Origin: Bacteroidales bacterium
GTDB lineage: Bacteria; Bacteroidota; Bacteroidia; Bacteroidales; UBA932
Assembly (NCBI GenBank): GCA_016291185.1
Contig: JAEFAI010000003.1
Coordinates: 46,423-110,422 of the forward strand
Direction: 5' to 3'
Length of the DNA stretch: 64,000 nt
The translations under genes and the position numbers were made by a program. Every line of letters starts with the position of its first letter. Position 1 is the first letter of the stretch. Under the pieces are notes generated by a model. It did not search any database and was not told the DNA's origin. It was given only the letters and a program-made list of their open reading frames with translations. Below, one piece after another: positions 1 through 9,214 of the stretch.

Positions 1-1383
1 ATCATGTCGGCCGGGTTCTCGTTCAACATCGCCAACCTGGTCTGGCCGGTCTTCCTTGTGGCCGTGATCCTGATCCAGTTCAAGAAACGCCGCTACCTGG
101 GCGATTTCCTCTTCGGTCTGTCCTTTATGTTCTTCGCGCTCGGCACGCTCAACGCGACCGGCCGCGAAATGGACCTGGCCAGCAACGTGCAGGTTGTCAA
201 TTTCTTCTCTTCCTTTGATTCGGGCAGTTATCTGACCCTCCTGCTGTTCCTGGTCATCGGCGCCGTCCTGACCTGCATCGCGCAGTCGTCCGCCGCCCTG
301 ATGGCCATTACCATGGTGCTCTGCACCACCGGCGTGCTGACCATCTACCAGGGCATCGCCCTCGTGATGGGCGAGAACATCGGTACCACCCTGACGGCCA
401 ACCTGGCCGCCCTGTCCGCCAATACGCAGGCCCGTCGGGCCGCCCTGGCGCACCTGGTATTCAACGTGTTCGGCGTGCTGTGGGTGCTCATCATCTTCTA
501 TCCCTTCGTGCGGCTGGCCTGCCGGCTGGTGGGCGTGGACGCCGACGCCGGGGTGGACAACCCGGAGCGCTTGACTTTCGTGCTGGCCACGTTCCACACC
601 ATGTTCAACGTGACCAATACGCTGATTCTCATCTGGTTCATTCCCCAGATCGAACAGCTGGTCAGCAAACTCATCCCGCACAAGGTCTCCGAGGACGAGT
701 TCCGCCTCAAATACATTGGCGCCGGCATCATGAAGACGCCGGAAATCTCCGTCTTCCAGGCACAGAAGGAAATCGAGCACTTCGCCGTCCGTATGTCCCG
801 CGTGGTCGGTATGGTGAAGGAGCTCACGCACACCACCGACGACGAGGCCTTCCAGTCCCTCTACGACCGCATCGCCAAGTACGAGCAGATCAGCGACAAC
901 ATGGAGAACGAGATCGGCAAGTACCTGGGCCAGGTGGCCAACGCGCACCTGTCCGACGACACCAAGCAGACCATCCGCGCGATGCTGCGCGAGATCGGCG
1001 AGCTGGAGAGCATCGGCGACAGCTTCTTCAACCTTGCCCGCGCGCTGATGCGCAAGAAGAAGCAGAACGTCACGTTCACGGCTTCGCAGGAAGCGGGCTT
1101 GACTGAGATGTATGGCCTGGTGGGCCAGAGCATGGACCAGATGGTCCTCGTGCTCGAGGGAGAAGCCGACGAAAGCGAATCCACGCGTCTGGAGATTGCC
1201 CTCAATGCCTGCCGCGACCGCCTGCGCCAGCAGAACGAGAACGCCGTGGACGAGCGCGACTACAGCTACGCCTGCAGCACCATCTATATGGACCTCGTGG
1301 AGGAATGCGAGCAGTGCGGCGACTACATCGTGAATGTCGTGGAGGCCAGGACCGGCCGCGAGATGAACAAAAAAATTCAGTAA
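1..1383 (+). CDS. Na/phosphate cotransporter with PhoU domain (5' truncated by window edge)
   Basis: This is the C-terminal part of an NptA/PNaS-type sodium-dependent phosphate cotransporter of the inner membrane. The reading frame is already open at base 1, so the true start lies outside. Counting from the ATG at base 4, the second transport repeat shows QSSAA at about residues 94-98 and GENIGTT at 123-129, the paired motifs of this family. Several hydrophobic segments precede a soluble helical PhoU-like domain at about 250-440. The first transport repeat, about 130-150 residues, is missing. obg follows after 13 nt. The right edge of the window begins a gene of the same family, which is discussed among the findings. 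Confidence 0.88.
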   Translation: MMSAGFSFNIANLVWPVFLVAVILIQFKKRRYLGDFLFGLSFMFFALGTLNATGREMDLASNVQVVNFFSSFDSGSYLTLLLFLVIGAVLTCIAQSSAALMAITMVLCTTGVLTIYQGIALVMGENIGTTLTANLAALSANTQARRAALAHLVFNVFGVLWVLIIFYPFVRLACRLVGVDADAGVDNPERLTFVLATFHTMFNVTNTLILIWFIPQIEQLVSKLIPHKVSEDEFRLKYIGAGIMKTPEISVFQAQKEIEHFAVRMSRVVGMVKELTHTTDDEAFQSLYDRIAKYEQISDNMENEIGKYLGQVANAHLSDDTKQTIRAMLREIGELESIGDSFFNLARALMRKKKQNVTFTASQEAGLTEMYGLVGQSMDQMVLVLEGEADESESTRLEIALNACRDRLRQQNENAVDERDYSYACSTIYMDLVEECEQCGDYIVNVVEARTGREMNKKIQ

Positions 1384-1388
1384 CTTTG
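1381..1388 (+). promoter_or_regulatory. Predicted -7 box for obg (TAACTTTG)
   Basis: TAACTTTG matches the Bacteroidota -7 consensus TAnnTTTG. It overlaps the stop codon of the upstream cotransporter and ends 8 nt before the obg ATG, so a transcript starting here would have almost no leader. Confidence 0.5.
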
Positions 1389-1396
1389 CGGCCGAA

Positions 1397-2386
1397 ATGG
1401 CAGAAAGTAACTTTATAGACTACGTCAAGATCTACTGCGCCTCCGGACACGGAGGCGCTGGATCTGCGCACCTGCACCGCGCCAAATACATCCCCAAGGG
1501 AGGACCCGACGGCGGTGACGGCGGGCGCGGCGGACATATCATCCTACGGGCCAATCCGCAGTTCTGGACCCTGATCCACCTCAAATACCGCAAGCACATC
1601 CACGCCGACGACGGCGAGAAAGGCGGCAGCGACCTGCGCACCGGCAAGAACGGCGAGGACATCTATCTCGATGTCCCCATCGGCACCGTGGCCAAGAACG
1701 CCGAGACCGACGAAGTGCTCTTCGAGATGATGGAGGCAGGGGAGGAGCGCATTCTCTGCCGAGGCGGCAAAGGCGGCCTGGGCAACAACAATTTCAAGAC
1801 CCCGACCCTGCAGACCCCCCGTTTCGCCCAGCCGGGCGAAGAAGGGGAGGAAGGCGTCTATATTCTTGAATTGAAGCTCCTTGCGGACGTCGGCCTGGTC
1901 GGATTCCCCAACGCAGGCAAGTCCACGCTGCTGGCCACGATCACGGCCGCCAAGCCCAAGATTGCATCCTACGCCTTCACGACGCTGGAGCCGAATCTGG
2001 GCATCGTACGCTACTACGACGACAAGTCGTTCGTGATGGCGGACATCCCCGGCATCATCGAGGGCGCGCACGAGGGCAAGGGCATCGGTATCCGCTTCCT
2101 GCGCCACATCGAGCGCAACTCCGTGCTGCTCTTTATGGTAAGCGTAGAAGAAGAGGATATCGCCGCGGCCTACAAGACGCTCCTCTCGGAGCTCAAGCTC
2201 TACAACCCGGAGCTGCTGACCAAGCAGCGCGTGCTGGCCATCACCAAGTGCGACCTGATTGACGAGGAATTGGAAAAGATGATCCGCCCGCACCTGCCGC
2301 GCAAGGTTCCCTGCGTGTTCATCTCCTCCAGCACCGGACAGGGGCTGCAGGAGCTCAAGGACATGCTCTGGAAGGCCCTGCAATAG
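1397..2386 (+). CDS. obg: Obg-type GTPase (ObgE/CgtA)
   Basis: Obg GTPases bind the large ribosomal subunit and act in ribosome maturation and stress control. The first 160 residues are glycine-rich, as in the Obg fold. The G domain follows: G1 GFPNAGKST at about 169-177, G3 DIPG at 216-219, G4 TKCD at 283-286 and an SSS-type G5 near 309. The protein has 329 residues and ends after the G domain, so the C-terminal OCT extension of some Obg proteins is absent, as is common in this phylum. It lies 13 nt after the phosphate transporter but has its own promoter-like box. Confidence 0.97.
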   Translation: MAESNFIDYVKIYCASGHGGAGSAHLHRAKYIPKGGPDGGDGGRGGHIILRANPQFWTLIHLKYRKHIHADDGEKGGSDLRTGKNGEDIYLDVPIGTVAKNAETDEVLFEMMEAGEERILCRGGKGGLGNNNFKTPTLQTPRFAQPGEEGEEGVYILELKLLADVGLVGFPNAGKSTLLATITAAKPKIASYAFTTLEPNLGIVRYYDDKSFVMADIPGIIEGAHEGKGIGIRFLRHIERNSVLLFMVSVEEEDIAAAYKTLLSELKLYNPELLTKQRVLAITKCDLIDEELEKMIRPHLPRKVPCVFISSSTGQGLQELKDMLWKALQ

Positions 2387-2419
2387 TCGTCATTCGCCGG
2401 CTCCGACCGGCGAATCTCT
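2387..2419. terminator. Palindrome between convergent genes (REP-like copy, probable terminator)
   Basis: ATTCGCCGG (2392-2400) and CCGGCGAAT (2407-2415) form a perfect 9-bp stem with loop CTCCGA. It sits between the ends of obg and the lipid kinase and would fold on either strand. The flanking GTC and CTC match the dispersed palindrome family of this window. Confidence 0.6.
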
Positions 2420-3362
2420 AACCTTTTAGTACGTGAATCCTTCCCCCGGTGACCTCGAAAGTCGCCGGGAGCTGCCCTTCGATCTCTCCGTCGAACTCGA
2501 TGATGTCCGCGGACGCCTCGTCCAGCGGGGCGATCTTCAAAGACTTGCAGCGCCCCGTGTGAATCAGGTTGGACTCATGGGCCGTGCCGGCAAACAGGCG
2601 CGGAACCTCCTTGGCCAGACGCAGCAGCCGGCTCTTCGGCACGACCATATAGTCCAGCAAGCCGTCGTCGTTGGTGGCCAGCGGCACCTGCCGCATACCG
2701 CCGCCGGACCAGGGACCGTTGCCGATGGCCAGGGAATAGGCCTCGCCGGAGAAAACGGAAGTGCCATCCTCCCAGACGGCAATCTTGATGGGCTTCAAGT
2801 GAGAGATGGTATAGCGCAGGGCTTTCAGATAGATCAGCCGGTCGCACATCCCGCGCTCCTTCTGCCGGTTTACGCGCTCGCAGACGTGCGAGTCGAAACC
2901 GACGCCGGCGCAATTGGCGATGTAGTTCGTTTTCCCGTCCCGGCTAACGGCCCGGACGATGTCCATCCAGCCGAATGATTCTTTGATAATCAGCTTAATA
3001 ACACCTTTCGTGTCGTTGGGCACGTGGCAGGACTTGATCCAGTCGTTGCCGGAGCCGATCGGCACCACGGCGAGGTAGAACTCTTCGGTCGGCGTCCCGG
3101 TTTCCGCGCACCAGCTGCAGATGCCGCCCAGCACTTCGTGGAGAGACCCGTCGCCGCCCACGGCGGCAATTCGGCGATACCCTTCGGCGGCTGCTTCCCG
3201 AGCCAGGGTAACGGCATGTTTTTTATGATCGGTTGTCGCTGTAACGAAGGGAATATGCTCCTGAGAGAGCATCTGCTCGGCCGGGATCCATTCCGACATC
3301 GCCTTTCCCGAACCGGCCCTGGGATTGACGATAAAGTACCACGCGGTTTTTGTCTCAGACAT
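2418..3362 (-). CDS. Diacylglycerol kinase family lipid kinase
   Basis: This is a DagK/YegS/sphingosine-kinase-type ATP-dependent lipid kinase. The 314-residue form shows NPRAGSGK at 13-20, the nucleotide-binding GGDGS at 69-73 and GSGNDW at 103-108. The C-terminal half is the beta-rich domain of the family, with a GGGMRQVP stretch. The ATG at 3362 was chosen because it places the protein start just before AWYFIVNPRAGSGK; an upstream in-frame ATG at 3443 would run into parA. A TATTTTTG box ends only 4 nt before the chosen ATG. It is divergent from parA. The exact lipid substrate cannot be told. Confidence 0.9.
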   Translation of the reverse strand: MSETKTAWYFIVNPRAGSGKAMSEWIPAEQMLSQEHIPFVTATTDHKKHAVTLAREAAAEGYRRIAAVGGDGSLHEVLGGICSWCAETGTPTEEFYLAVVPIGSGNDWIKSCHVPNDTKGVIKLIIKESFGWMDIVRAVSRDGKTNYIANCAGVGFDSHVCERVNRQKERGMCDRLIYLKALRYTISHLKPIKIAVWEDGTSVFSGEAYSLAIGNGPWSGGGMRQVPLATNDDGLLDYMVVPKSRLLRLAKEVPRLFAGTAHESNLIHTGRCKSLKIAPLDEASADIIEFDGEIEGQLPATFEVTGGRIHVLKG

Positions 3363-3366
3363 ACCA

Positions 3367-3374
3367 CAAAAATA
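3367..3374 (-). promoter_or_regulatory. Predicted -7 box for the lipid kinase gene
   Basis: Read on the minus strand this is TATTTTTG, a match to TAnnTTTG, ending 4 nt before the ATG at 3362. It shares a 55-nt divergent intergenic region with the parA box. Confidence 0.5.
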
Positions 3375-3386
3375 GGAATAATTTGT

Positions 3387-3394
3387 TAAATTTG
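3387..3394 (+). promoter_or_regulatory. Predicted -7 box for parA-parB operon (TAAATTTG)
   Basis: TAAATTTG matches TAnnTTTG and lies 23 nt before the parA ATG. No clear -33 TTG was found at the expected distance. Confidence 0.45.
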
Positions 3395-3417
3395 CATTCT
3401 TAGGATCATAGAGAATT

Positions 3418-4194
3418 ATGGGAAAAGTTATCGCTATAGCCAATCAGAAGGGAGGTGTCGGGAAAACGACCACCGCCATCAACCTGGCGGCCTCGCTCTC
3501 CGTGTTGGAGAAGAAGGTCTTGATCATCGACGCCGACCCGCAGGCCAACACGACCTCCGGTCTGAATTTCGCACCGGACAATGATCAGCAGCGCACGCTG
3601 TACGAGGTCATGATCGGCAAGATCGACATTTCCGACGCGCTGATACAGACGGAGATCGCCAACCTTCACATGATTCCGTCCCATATCAACCTCGTCGGCG
3701 CGGAAATCGAGATGCTGGAGGCTGAAGACCGCGAAATGCTGCTCAAGAAGGCCCTGGCGCCCATCCGGGACAACTACGACTACATCATCATCGACTGCTC
3801 GCCCTCGCTGGGCCTCATCACCGTCAACACCCTGACGGCCGCAGATTCGGTCATGATCCCCGTTCAGCCCGAATTCTTCGCACTCGAGGGCCTTGGCAAG
3901 CTCCTGCAGACCATCCGGCTCGTCCAGGGCGGCGTGAACCCGGACCTCACCATCGAGGGCTTTGTGGTCACGATGTTCGACGGACGCACGCGCGTCCACG
4001 CCCAGGTGCTGAACGAACTGCGCGAGCATTTCCGCGAGCTCGTCTTCAAGACGGTGATCCAGCGCAACATCCGCCTCAGCGAAGCGCCTTCCCACGGCAA
4101 ACCTATCATCCTGTACGATATCATGTGCAACGGCTCCACCAACTACCTCAATCTCGCACGGGAAGTGCTGGAGCATAATGGAGAGAACGTATGA
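3418..4194 (+). CDS. parA: ParA/Soj chromosome-partitioning ATPase
   Basis: ParA is the DNA-binding ATPase that, with ParB and parS, segregates the replication-origin region. The 258-residue protein begins with the deviant Walker A KGGVGKTT at residues 11-18 and has the Walker B region IIIDCSPSLGL near 120. There is no N-terminal HTH, as in the chromosomal Soj type. It overlaps parB by 4 nt (ATGA), so translation is probably coupled. The chromosomal pairing with parB upstream of envelope genes is typical for Bacteroidales. Confidence 0.97.
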   Translation: MGKVIAIANQKGGVGKTTTAINLAASLSVLEKKVLIIDADPQANTTSGLNFAPDNDQQRTLYEVMIGKIDISDALIQTEIANLHMIPSHINLVGAEIEMLEAEDREMLLKKALAPIRDNYDYIIIDCSPSLGLITVNTLTAADSVMIPVQPEFFALEGLGKLLQTIRLVQGGVNPDLTIEGFVVTMFDGRTRVHAQVLNELREHFRELVFKTVIQRNIRLSEAPSHGKPIILYDIMCNGSTNYLNLAREVLEHNGENV

Positions 4195-5138
4195 GCAAAG
4201 AACCCAGAGGTCTCGGCAAGGGCTTGAGCGCCCTGCTCAGCGAAGTGCCTGACGCCAATCAGCTTCGCCAACCAGTCGGCTACGTCAACAAGGAAATCGT
4301 CGGCACCCGCGGCCGCCAGGAGAACACGGCGGACATCCTCCGCATCCCGGTGGACATGATTGAGCCCAATCCTTTCCAGCCCCGTCTGTCCTTCGACCAG
4401 AACGCCCTGGAAGAGCTGGCCGCCTCCATCCGCACCCTCGGGCTCATTCAGCCCATCACCGTCCGCCGCATCACGGAGCGCCGCTACCAGATCATCAGCG
4501 GTGAGCGCCGCTACAAGGCCTGCCGCCTGGCCGGAATGACCACCATTCCGGCCTATATCCGCGACACCAACGACCAGGGCATGCTCGAGATGGCCATCGT
4601 CGAGAACGTGCAGCGCGAAGACCTCGACCCGATTGAGCTTGCCCTCAGCTATCGCCGACTCATCGACGAGTGCCAGCTGACGCAGGACAGCCTCGCCGAC
4701 CGGGTAGGGAAGAAGCGCGCTACGGTCGCCAATACCCTTCGCCTGCTCAAGCTGCCTGCCAAGGTGCAGCATGACATCAAGGTCGGCCTGCTGAGCGCCG
4801 GCCACGCCAAAGCGATCCTCGGCGTCGAGGAGCCCGAGGTACAGGAGCAGCTCTGCGACCTCGCAGTCCGCGACGGCCTGTCCGTCCGCGAGCTCGAGAA
4901 CATCGTGCGCAAGCTGCAGACCAACCCCGATGCGGCCAAGGCCAAGGTCCGCGAATCGCAGGCACCCCAGACGCTTCCGCAGGAGTACTACCGCATCCTG
5001 GAGCATGTCGGCAAGTATTTCTCCAACGATATCTCCCTCAAGCGCAACGCGTCCGGCAAGGGCGTGATGACCATCCGCTTTGACTCGGACGAAGAAGTCA
5101 GGAAATTCGTCGAAGCGCTTGAAGAAAAGAAGTTCTGA
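4191..5138 (+). CDS. parB: ParB/Spo0J chromosome-partitioning protein
   Basis: ParB is the CTP-dependent clamp that loads at parS. The order is: a basic N-terminus with RGLGKGLSALL, the ParB/Srx-like nuclease-fold domain (NPFQPR near residue 60, GERRYKA at 104-110), an HTH around 140-175 (LTQDSLADRVGKKRATV), and a C-terminal dimerisation region. Its 315 residues are normal for the family. It overlaps parA by 4 nt, and its TGA overlaps the next ATG (TGATG). No perfect parS 16-mer was noticed within the pair. Confidence 0.96.
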   Translation: MSKEPRGLGKGLSALLSEVPDANQLRQPVGYVNKEIVGTRGRQENTADILRIPVDMIEPNPFQPRLSFDQNALEELAASIRTLGLIQPITVRRITERRYQIISGERRYKACRLAGMTTIPAYIRDTNDQGMLEMAIVENVQREDLDPIELALSYRRLIDECQLTQDSLADRVGKKRATVANTLRLLKLPAKVQHDIKVGLLSAGHAKAILGVEEPEVQEQLCDLAVRDGLSVRELENIVRKLQTNPDAAKAKVRESQAPQTLPQEYYRILEHVGKYFSNDISLKRNASGKGVMTIRFDSDEEVRKFVEALEEKKF

Positions 5139-6034
5139 TGAGGATTCCGAGGCTATTCCGCACTGTTCTGACGGCGCTGCTCGCCGCCTTCTTGTGCTTG
5201 AACGCCTCGGCTCAGTTCAAGGAACAGGCCTTCTCGCAGCAGTACAACGACGACAAGGCGTCTGACAAGGATTCCACCGACGTGCTCTTTTCCTTCAAGG
5301 AGTACTTCGGCGGCCTCGCCCACAAGAACGAGATCAAGATCGGCACGATGACGGCCGGCTCCGCGCTCATCATCGGAGGGTCGCAGATCTACAACCGCCA
5401 GACGTGGAAACTCTCGATCGTGTACGGCGCCATCGGCGGCAGCCTCGGCGCCGGCATCTATCTGAACGCCACGGGCAACAAGGAAGCCGCCAAATACTGT
5501 TTCATCGGTGCCGGCGTGGCCTATTGGGGCACGCTGATGGACGGCGTGATCAATTTCAAGCCCAGCGTGTATCCCCATCCGGGCAAAGCGACGCTCTTCT
5601 CCCTGCTCGTTCCCGGCCTGGGCCAGATCTATAATCACGAGTACTGGAAGCTGCCCATCTACCTGGGCGCCATCGGCTTTGCCGTCCACTATTACTCCGA
5701 CTGCCAGACCAACTACCTGCGGTTCAAGAACATCTACCTGGAGGCATCCGATCCCACATCCGGCTATGACGGACCCATCTCGGCCGACCAGGCACTCTAT
5801 TACCGCAATGTTTACCGGCGCTACCGGGACTATTCCGTCCTCGCCATCGCCGTCCTGTATCTCCTTCAGGTCATTGACGCCAACGTCTTCTCCTACATGC
5901 ACAATTTCGAGGTGGACGACGACCTGGCCCTGCGCGTGGCGCCCGCCGTCATCGTGCCGGAGAAGCAGTTTGCATCCATCAGCCCCGTGAACCAGCAGAC
6001 GGCCTTCGGCTTACGCCTGGGCATTAATTTTTGA
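5138..6034 (+). CDS. DUF5683 domain envelope protein
   Basis: The 298-residue protein has an N-terminal signal peptide (LLAAFLCLNASAQ, cleavage near residue 25). It then has several hydrophobic segments and the sequence KATLFSLLVPGLGQIYN, typical of the DUF5683 family found after parB in Bacteroidales. Its function is not known. Its place between parB and a secreted lytic transglycosylase, with translational coupling on both sides, suggests a role in the cell envelope or cell cycle, but this is inference from position only. Confidence 0.82.
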   Translation: MRIPRLFRTVLTALLAAFLCLNASAQFKEQAFSQQYNDDKASDKDSTDVLFSFKEYFGGLAHKNEIKIGTMTAGSALIIGGSQIYNRQTWKLSIVYGAIGGSLGAGIYLNATGNKEAAKYCFIGAGVAYWGTLMDGVINFKPSVYPHPGKATLFSLLVPGLGQIYNHEYWKLPIYLGAIGFAVHYYSDCQTNYLRFKNIYLEASDPTSGYDGPISADQALYYRNVYRRYRDYSVLAIAVLYLLQVIDANVFSYMHNFEVDDDLALRVAPAVIVPEKQFASISPVNQQTAFGLRLGINF

Positions 6035-6036
6035 CA

Positions 6037-7728
6037 ATGAAGAAATTAGCTACCATATTCCTCCTTTCTTGCGCGCTCTTCCTTCCGTTGGGCGCCCAGA
6101 CCGGGCACAATGCCGGATTTGAAACGGAAGCCACCCTGCAGCCGCAGAAGAAGCAGACCTTCCGCGAGTGGATGAACGAAACCTTCCACGGCCCCAAAAA
6201 GAAGGAAATCCAGCAGGAGAACGAAGTCCTGCGCGGCGAACTCGACTCGCTGCAGCTGCTGCTGGACCATTATCGCAACCAGGCCAGCCTGGACGAGCGG
6301 GAGATCGCCGCGCTTGAGCGCGAAATGCAGGAGGGAGGCTTTGAGTACACACCGGAAGCGACCGACAGCCTCCTGCACCTCTGGTACAAGAATACGATGA
6401 TCGACGATTTCGATCCGGTCAACGAATATGACATGGACTCCGTACGCTTCACCTCCAACGTCTCTGATGCCGAGATGATGCGCCGCCTGTCGGCGATGAA
6501 TTCCTTCATCACGCTGCCGTACAACGACGTCGTCAAGAACTACATCATCCAATACTCCGAGCGCATGACCACCCGTATGGGGCGCGTGATGGGCCTGAGC
6601 ACCTATTATTTCCCGATTTTCGAGGACATTCTGCTCCGCTACGGCCTGCCGCAGGAGCTCAAGTACATGGCCATCATCGAGTCGATGCTCAACCCCGTGG
6701 CGACTTCCCGCGCCGGGGCGCGCGGCATCTGGCAGTTCATGTACCAGACCGGCACCAGCTATGGTCTGGAGATCAATTCCTTCGTGGATGAGCGTCTGGA
6801 CGTGGAGAAGGCCGTGGATGCCGCCGCACGCTATCTGCGCGACGCCTACCGCACCTTCGGCGACTGGGCCCTCGCCATCAGCTCCTACAACTGCGGCGCC
6901 GGCAATGTCTCGAAAGCCATCCGCCGGGCGGACGGCAAGCGCGACTACTGGAGCATCTATCCTTACCTCCCGCGCGAGACGCGCAACTACGTGCCTGCAT
7001 TCGTCGCCGCCATGTACGCGATGACCTACTATCGCGAGTACGGTATCGTCCCGCAGAATACCGGCGTGCCGGCCAAGACGGATACCTTCATGATCCGTCA
7101 CAACCTGCATTTCGACCAGATCGAGGCCGTGGTGGGCGTGCCGAAGGAGGACCTGCAGAATCTTAACCCGCAGTATGTCAACGACATCATCCCGGGCAAT
7201 AACCATCCCTATGTCCTGAAGCTCCCGTACACCTGGACGGCCCGCTTCCTGGATGCCAACCGCGACACGCTCTACGCCTACAAGGCCGATTCGCTGGTCC
7301 AGAACCGGATCTTGACGGACCAGGGAAGGTCGGGCAAATCGACCGGCAAGTCCAGCGGCAGCAGCAAAGAGCAGCGCATTGCCTACAAGGTCAAAAGCGG
7401 GGATTATCTGGGCAAGATCGCCTCGCGCTACGGCGTGACCGTCGCCCAGCTCAAGAGCTGGAACAAGCTGAAATCCAACAGCATTCAGATCGGCCAGACG
7501 CTCTACATCTACAGGAACGGCGGCCCGACCATCTCGCAGGGAGGTAGCAGCAGCTCCTCCAGCTCCAGCGGCAGCAAAGCCAGGATCTACACCGTCAAGA
7601 ACGGCGATTCCCTCTACAAGATCGCCAAGAACTACCCGGGTGTCAGCGCCGAAGACATCAAGAAGGCCAACGGCCTCAGCTCCGACGCCATCAAGCCCGG
7701 CCAGAAACTCACGATCCCGGCGAAATAG
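6037..7728 (+). CDS. MltD-like lytic transglycosylase with two LysM domains
   Basis: This is a secreted peptidoglycan lytic transglycosylase. The ATG at 6037 gives a clear signal peptide (MKKLATIFLLSCALFLPLGA). A charged region of about 80 residues with coiled-coil character follows. The SLT domain has its catalytic Glu at about residue 215 in AIIESMLNP, followed by SRAGARGIWQFM and the YNCGAG motif. The C-terminus carries two LysM peptidoglycan-binding domains (YKVKSGDYLGKIASRYG and YTVKNGDSLYKIAKN), separated by a Ser-rich linker. Its ATG starts 2 nt after the TGA of the DUF5683 gene, so it is probably the last gene of the parAB operon. Confidence 0.93.
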   Translation: MKKLATIFLLSCALFLPLGAQTGHNAGFETEATLQPQKKQTFREWMNETFHGPKKKEIQQENEVLRGELDSLQLLLDHYRNQASLDEREIAALEREMQEGGFEYTPEATDSLLHLWYKNTMIDDFDPVNEYDMDSVRFTSNVSDAEMMRRLSAMNSFITLPYNDVVKNYIIQYSERMTTRMGRVMGLSTYYFPIFEDILLRYGLPQELKYMAIIESMLNPVATSRAGARGIWQFMYQTGTSYGLEINSFVDERLDVEKAVDAAARYLRDAYRTFGDWALAISSYNCGAGNVSKAIRRADGKRDYWSIYPYLPRETRNYVPAFVAAMYAMTYYREYGIVPQNTGVPAKTDTFMIRHNLHFDQIEAVVGVPKEDLQNLNPQYVNDIIPGNNHPYVLKLPYTWTARFLDANRDTLYAYKADSLVQNRILTDQGRSGKSTGKSSGSSKEQRIAYKVKSGDYLGKIASRYGVTVAQLKSWNKLKSNSIQIGQTLYIYRNGGPTISQGGSSSSSSSSGSKARIYTVKNGDSLYKIAKNYPGVSAEDIKKANGLSSDAIKPGQKLTIPAK

Positions 7729-7752
7729 TCATCCCGGCCGGATTCCCTTGTC

Positions 7753-7809
7753 ATCCCCGGCTCCGACCGGGGATCTCATTTCCTTGTCATGGCCGACCTG
7801 ATCGGCCAT
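7753..7809. repeat. Two REP-like palindromes in tandem
   Basis: 7753-7774 has arms ATCCCCGG/CCGGGGAT around CTCCGA. 7789-7809 has arms ATGGCCGA/TCGGCCAT around CCTGA. Both are preceded by GTC and followed by CTC. They lie just after the transglycosylase stop and could also end its transcript. Confidence 0.75.
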
Positions 7810-7935
7810 CTCCTTCTTGTCGGTGCTTCCGGCAGAGCCTGTGGGGCTGCAGCCATCCAAGCAAAAAAAGCTTGTCTGACTGCACTCCACAGTCTATTTC
7901 TGCCTCCAGCACCCGCAGCAGCCGCTCCCAACGCA

Positions 7936-8010
7936 CGGCCCCCGCACACCCCCCGACAGCACAGGCAAACGGGCGCAGGCTCCCGCACATCCTCCGCACC
8001 GGCTGCCGCA
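7936..8010 (+). repeat. A-family GC-rich dispersed repeat, copy 1
   Basis: The core reads like CCCCCGACAGC-CAGGCAAACGGGCGCAGGC and continues into CACCGGCTGCCGCAG. The same core occurs near 9306-9398 (inverted), 17575-17665, 26386-26475 (inverted) and 36350-36440. It is non-coding as far as can be seen. Confidence 0.75.
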
Positions 8011-8035
8011 GAACAACGACCCGCCCGCATACCCG

Positions 8036-8145
8036 TCATTCCCGGCTTGACCGGGAATCTCCTGCCTCGTGGCATCATACCCGCATATCCGTCATGCCCG
8101 ACCCTTTGCTGTCATGGCCGACCTGATCGGCCATCTCCCGCCTCG
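8036..8145 (+). repeat. Palindrome-pair unit, inverted relative to 9180-9290
   Basis: Two palindromes (8038-8058 and 8114-8134) are joined by a shared spacer that includes GCCTCGTGGC and ACCCTTTGCTGTCATG. The reverse complement of 9180-9290 matches this unit almost base for base. Confidence 0.75.
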
Positions 8146-8196
8146 TGGCACACCCTTGGCATCTCCTCTGGATCAGCCACCATTCCCACCGCAGAT

Positions 8197-8376
8197 TCAA
8201 ATAAACGCTTGTTTTATAACAGCGTACTGCTCGATCACTTTGCTTCCTTTGTAGATGGCCCAGCCTTTCTTGCCGCTGGGCAGTGTGATGCCACCGTACC
8301 AGCAGCCGGGTCGTTTGCCGGCCATTCTGGCCCGTTTCAGGGCATCTTCTGGGTTCTTGAAATAATATGTCGTCAT
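8197..8376 (-). CDS. Possible small hypothetical protein (59 aa)
   Basis: From the ATG at 8376 this reads as a compact 59-residue protein with a sensible composition (KNPEDALKRARMAG, PSGKKGWAIYKG). It is AT-richer than the repeats around it, and that contrast is the main reason to consider it real. An in-frame ATG at 8430 would add 18 residues. I do not recognise the family. It lies between two repeat clusters and could be the remnant of a larger gene. Confidence 0.35.
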   Translation of the reverse strand: MTTYYFKNPEDALKRARMAGKRPGCWYGGITLPSGKKGWAIYKGSKVIEQYAVIKQAFI

Positions 8377-8719
8377 CGCCGATTCCGTTTTGCCTGCAAG
8401 GTACGGAATCAGTTTGTCAGGTCTTGGCACGAGAGGAGAATTAAGCAGCGGTCGCGCCCCCCATAGCGCGCATGTCTTATACTACGTATTGGAGATACCC
8501 ATTGTTCTGCTATTGGAGATTTGGAGACCTATCAAGAAGATACCCGCTGTCGCGGAAAATGGGGACAGCTCTCCGCCGCCGGCCTGCCGGCGCTCGTTGT
8601 CGGGCACTCACTTCGCGCAAGGGCGGGGGAGCTGCGCCACCGGAGGCCATCTATTGGGCAATGTTGATTATGATGTTCCGCTTTGTTTAGCATGGGATTA
8701 TTTACTATCTTGGTATAAA

Positions 8720-8824
8720 ATTCCCAGTCAGACCGGGAATGACGGATATGCGGGCATGACGGCAAGAGAGAGGAGATGGCAGGATAGTGCCTCGAGGCAG
8801 GAGATACCCGATCAGGTCGGGCAT
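8720..8824. repeat. Left palindrome pair of the GIY-YIG element
   Basis: 8720-8740 has arms ATTCCCAG/CCGGGAAT with one mismatch. 8804-8824 has ATACCCGA/TCGGGCAT with one mismatch. They are joined by a spacer ending in GCCTCGAGGCAGGAG. The orientation is the same as in the pair at 9192-9288. Confidence 0.7.
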
Positions 8825-8842
8825 GACAGTAAGGGGTCGACC

Positions 8843-9214
8843 ATGACAAAAAAGAAAACTATGGGAAAGAAAGGGTACATTTATTTTGTTACGAACAGGT
8901 ATAATACTGTATTGTATACCGGTGTGACGAATAGTTTGGTTCGGCGTTCTGCCGAGCATGGAGAGCACCAAGGCTCGGATTTCACACAGAGATACAACTG
9001 TGGCAAACTCGTTTATTTTGAGGTATTTCCAGATATGGATCAGGCGATTACGAGGGAAAAGCAACTCAAGCATTTCAAGCGAGAGTGGAAGGATCAACTG
9101 GTGAATGTAGTGAATCCGGAATGGCGGGATTTGAGGGACGGGATGGTGGCGGATCCGGAGGAGAGGCCAGGGGCGTGCCTCGAGGCGGGAGATGGCCGAT
9201 CAGGTCGGCCATGA
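8843..9214 (+). CDS. Small GIY-YIG family endonuclease
   Basis: This is a COG2827/YhbQ-like GIY-YIG domain protein of 123 residues, predicted to nick or cut DNA. The GIY-like strand is YIYFVTN and the YIG-like strand is LYTGVTN. The catalytic Arg lies in LVRRSAEH, and a conserved Glu in ITREKQLKHFKREWK. A second start at 8861 is possible. It is AT-richer than its flanks. The last dozen codons (CLEAGDGRSGRP) and the stop are encoded by the adjoining palindromic repeat: the TGA begins on the last base of the palindrome at 9192-9212. Palindrome pairs lie on both sides, so gene plus repeats may be one mobile unit. Confidence 0.85.
   Translation: MTKKKTMGKKGYIYFVTNRYNTVLYTGVTNSLVRRSAEHGEHQGSDFTQRYNCGKLVYFEVFPDMDQAITREKQLKHFKREWKDQLVNVVNPEWRDLRDGMVADPEERPGACLEAGDGRSGRP

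Larger units (their letters stand above)
7729..8196. other. Gene-free repeat cluster after the transglycosylase
   Basis: No convincing gene is seen. The stretch holds palindromes at 7753-7774 (ATCCCCGG/CCGGGGAT), 7789-7809 (ATGGCCGA/TCGGCCAT), 8038-8058 (ATTCCCGG/CCGGGAAT) and 8114-8134 (ATGGCCGA/TCGGCCAT). It also has one copy of the GC-rich A repeat at about 7936-8010. A small hairpin (AAGC/GCTT around an A-run) is at about 7860. The region 8036-8145 recurs as an inverted copy at about 9180-9290. Confidence 0.7.

Noticed and set aside
8472..8690. A 72-codon frame starting MSYTTYWRYPLF
   Set aside because: It crosses GC-rich hairpin sequence and its second half reads like repeat translation, so it is probably not a gene.
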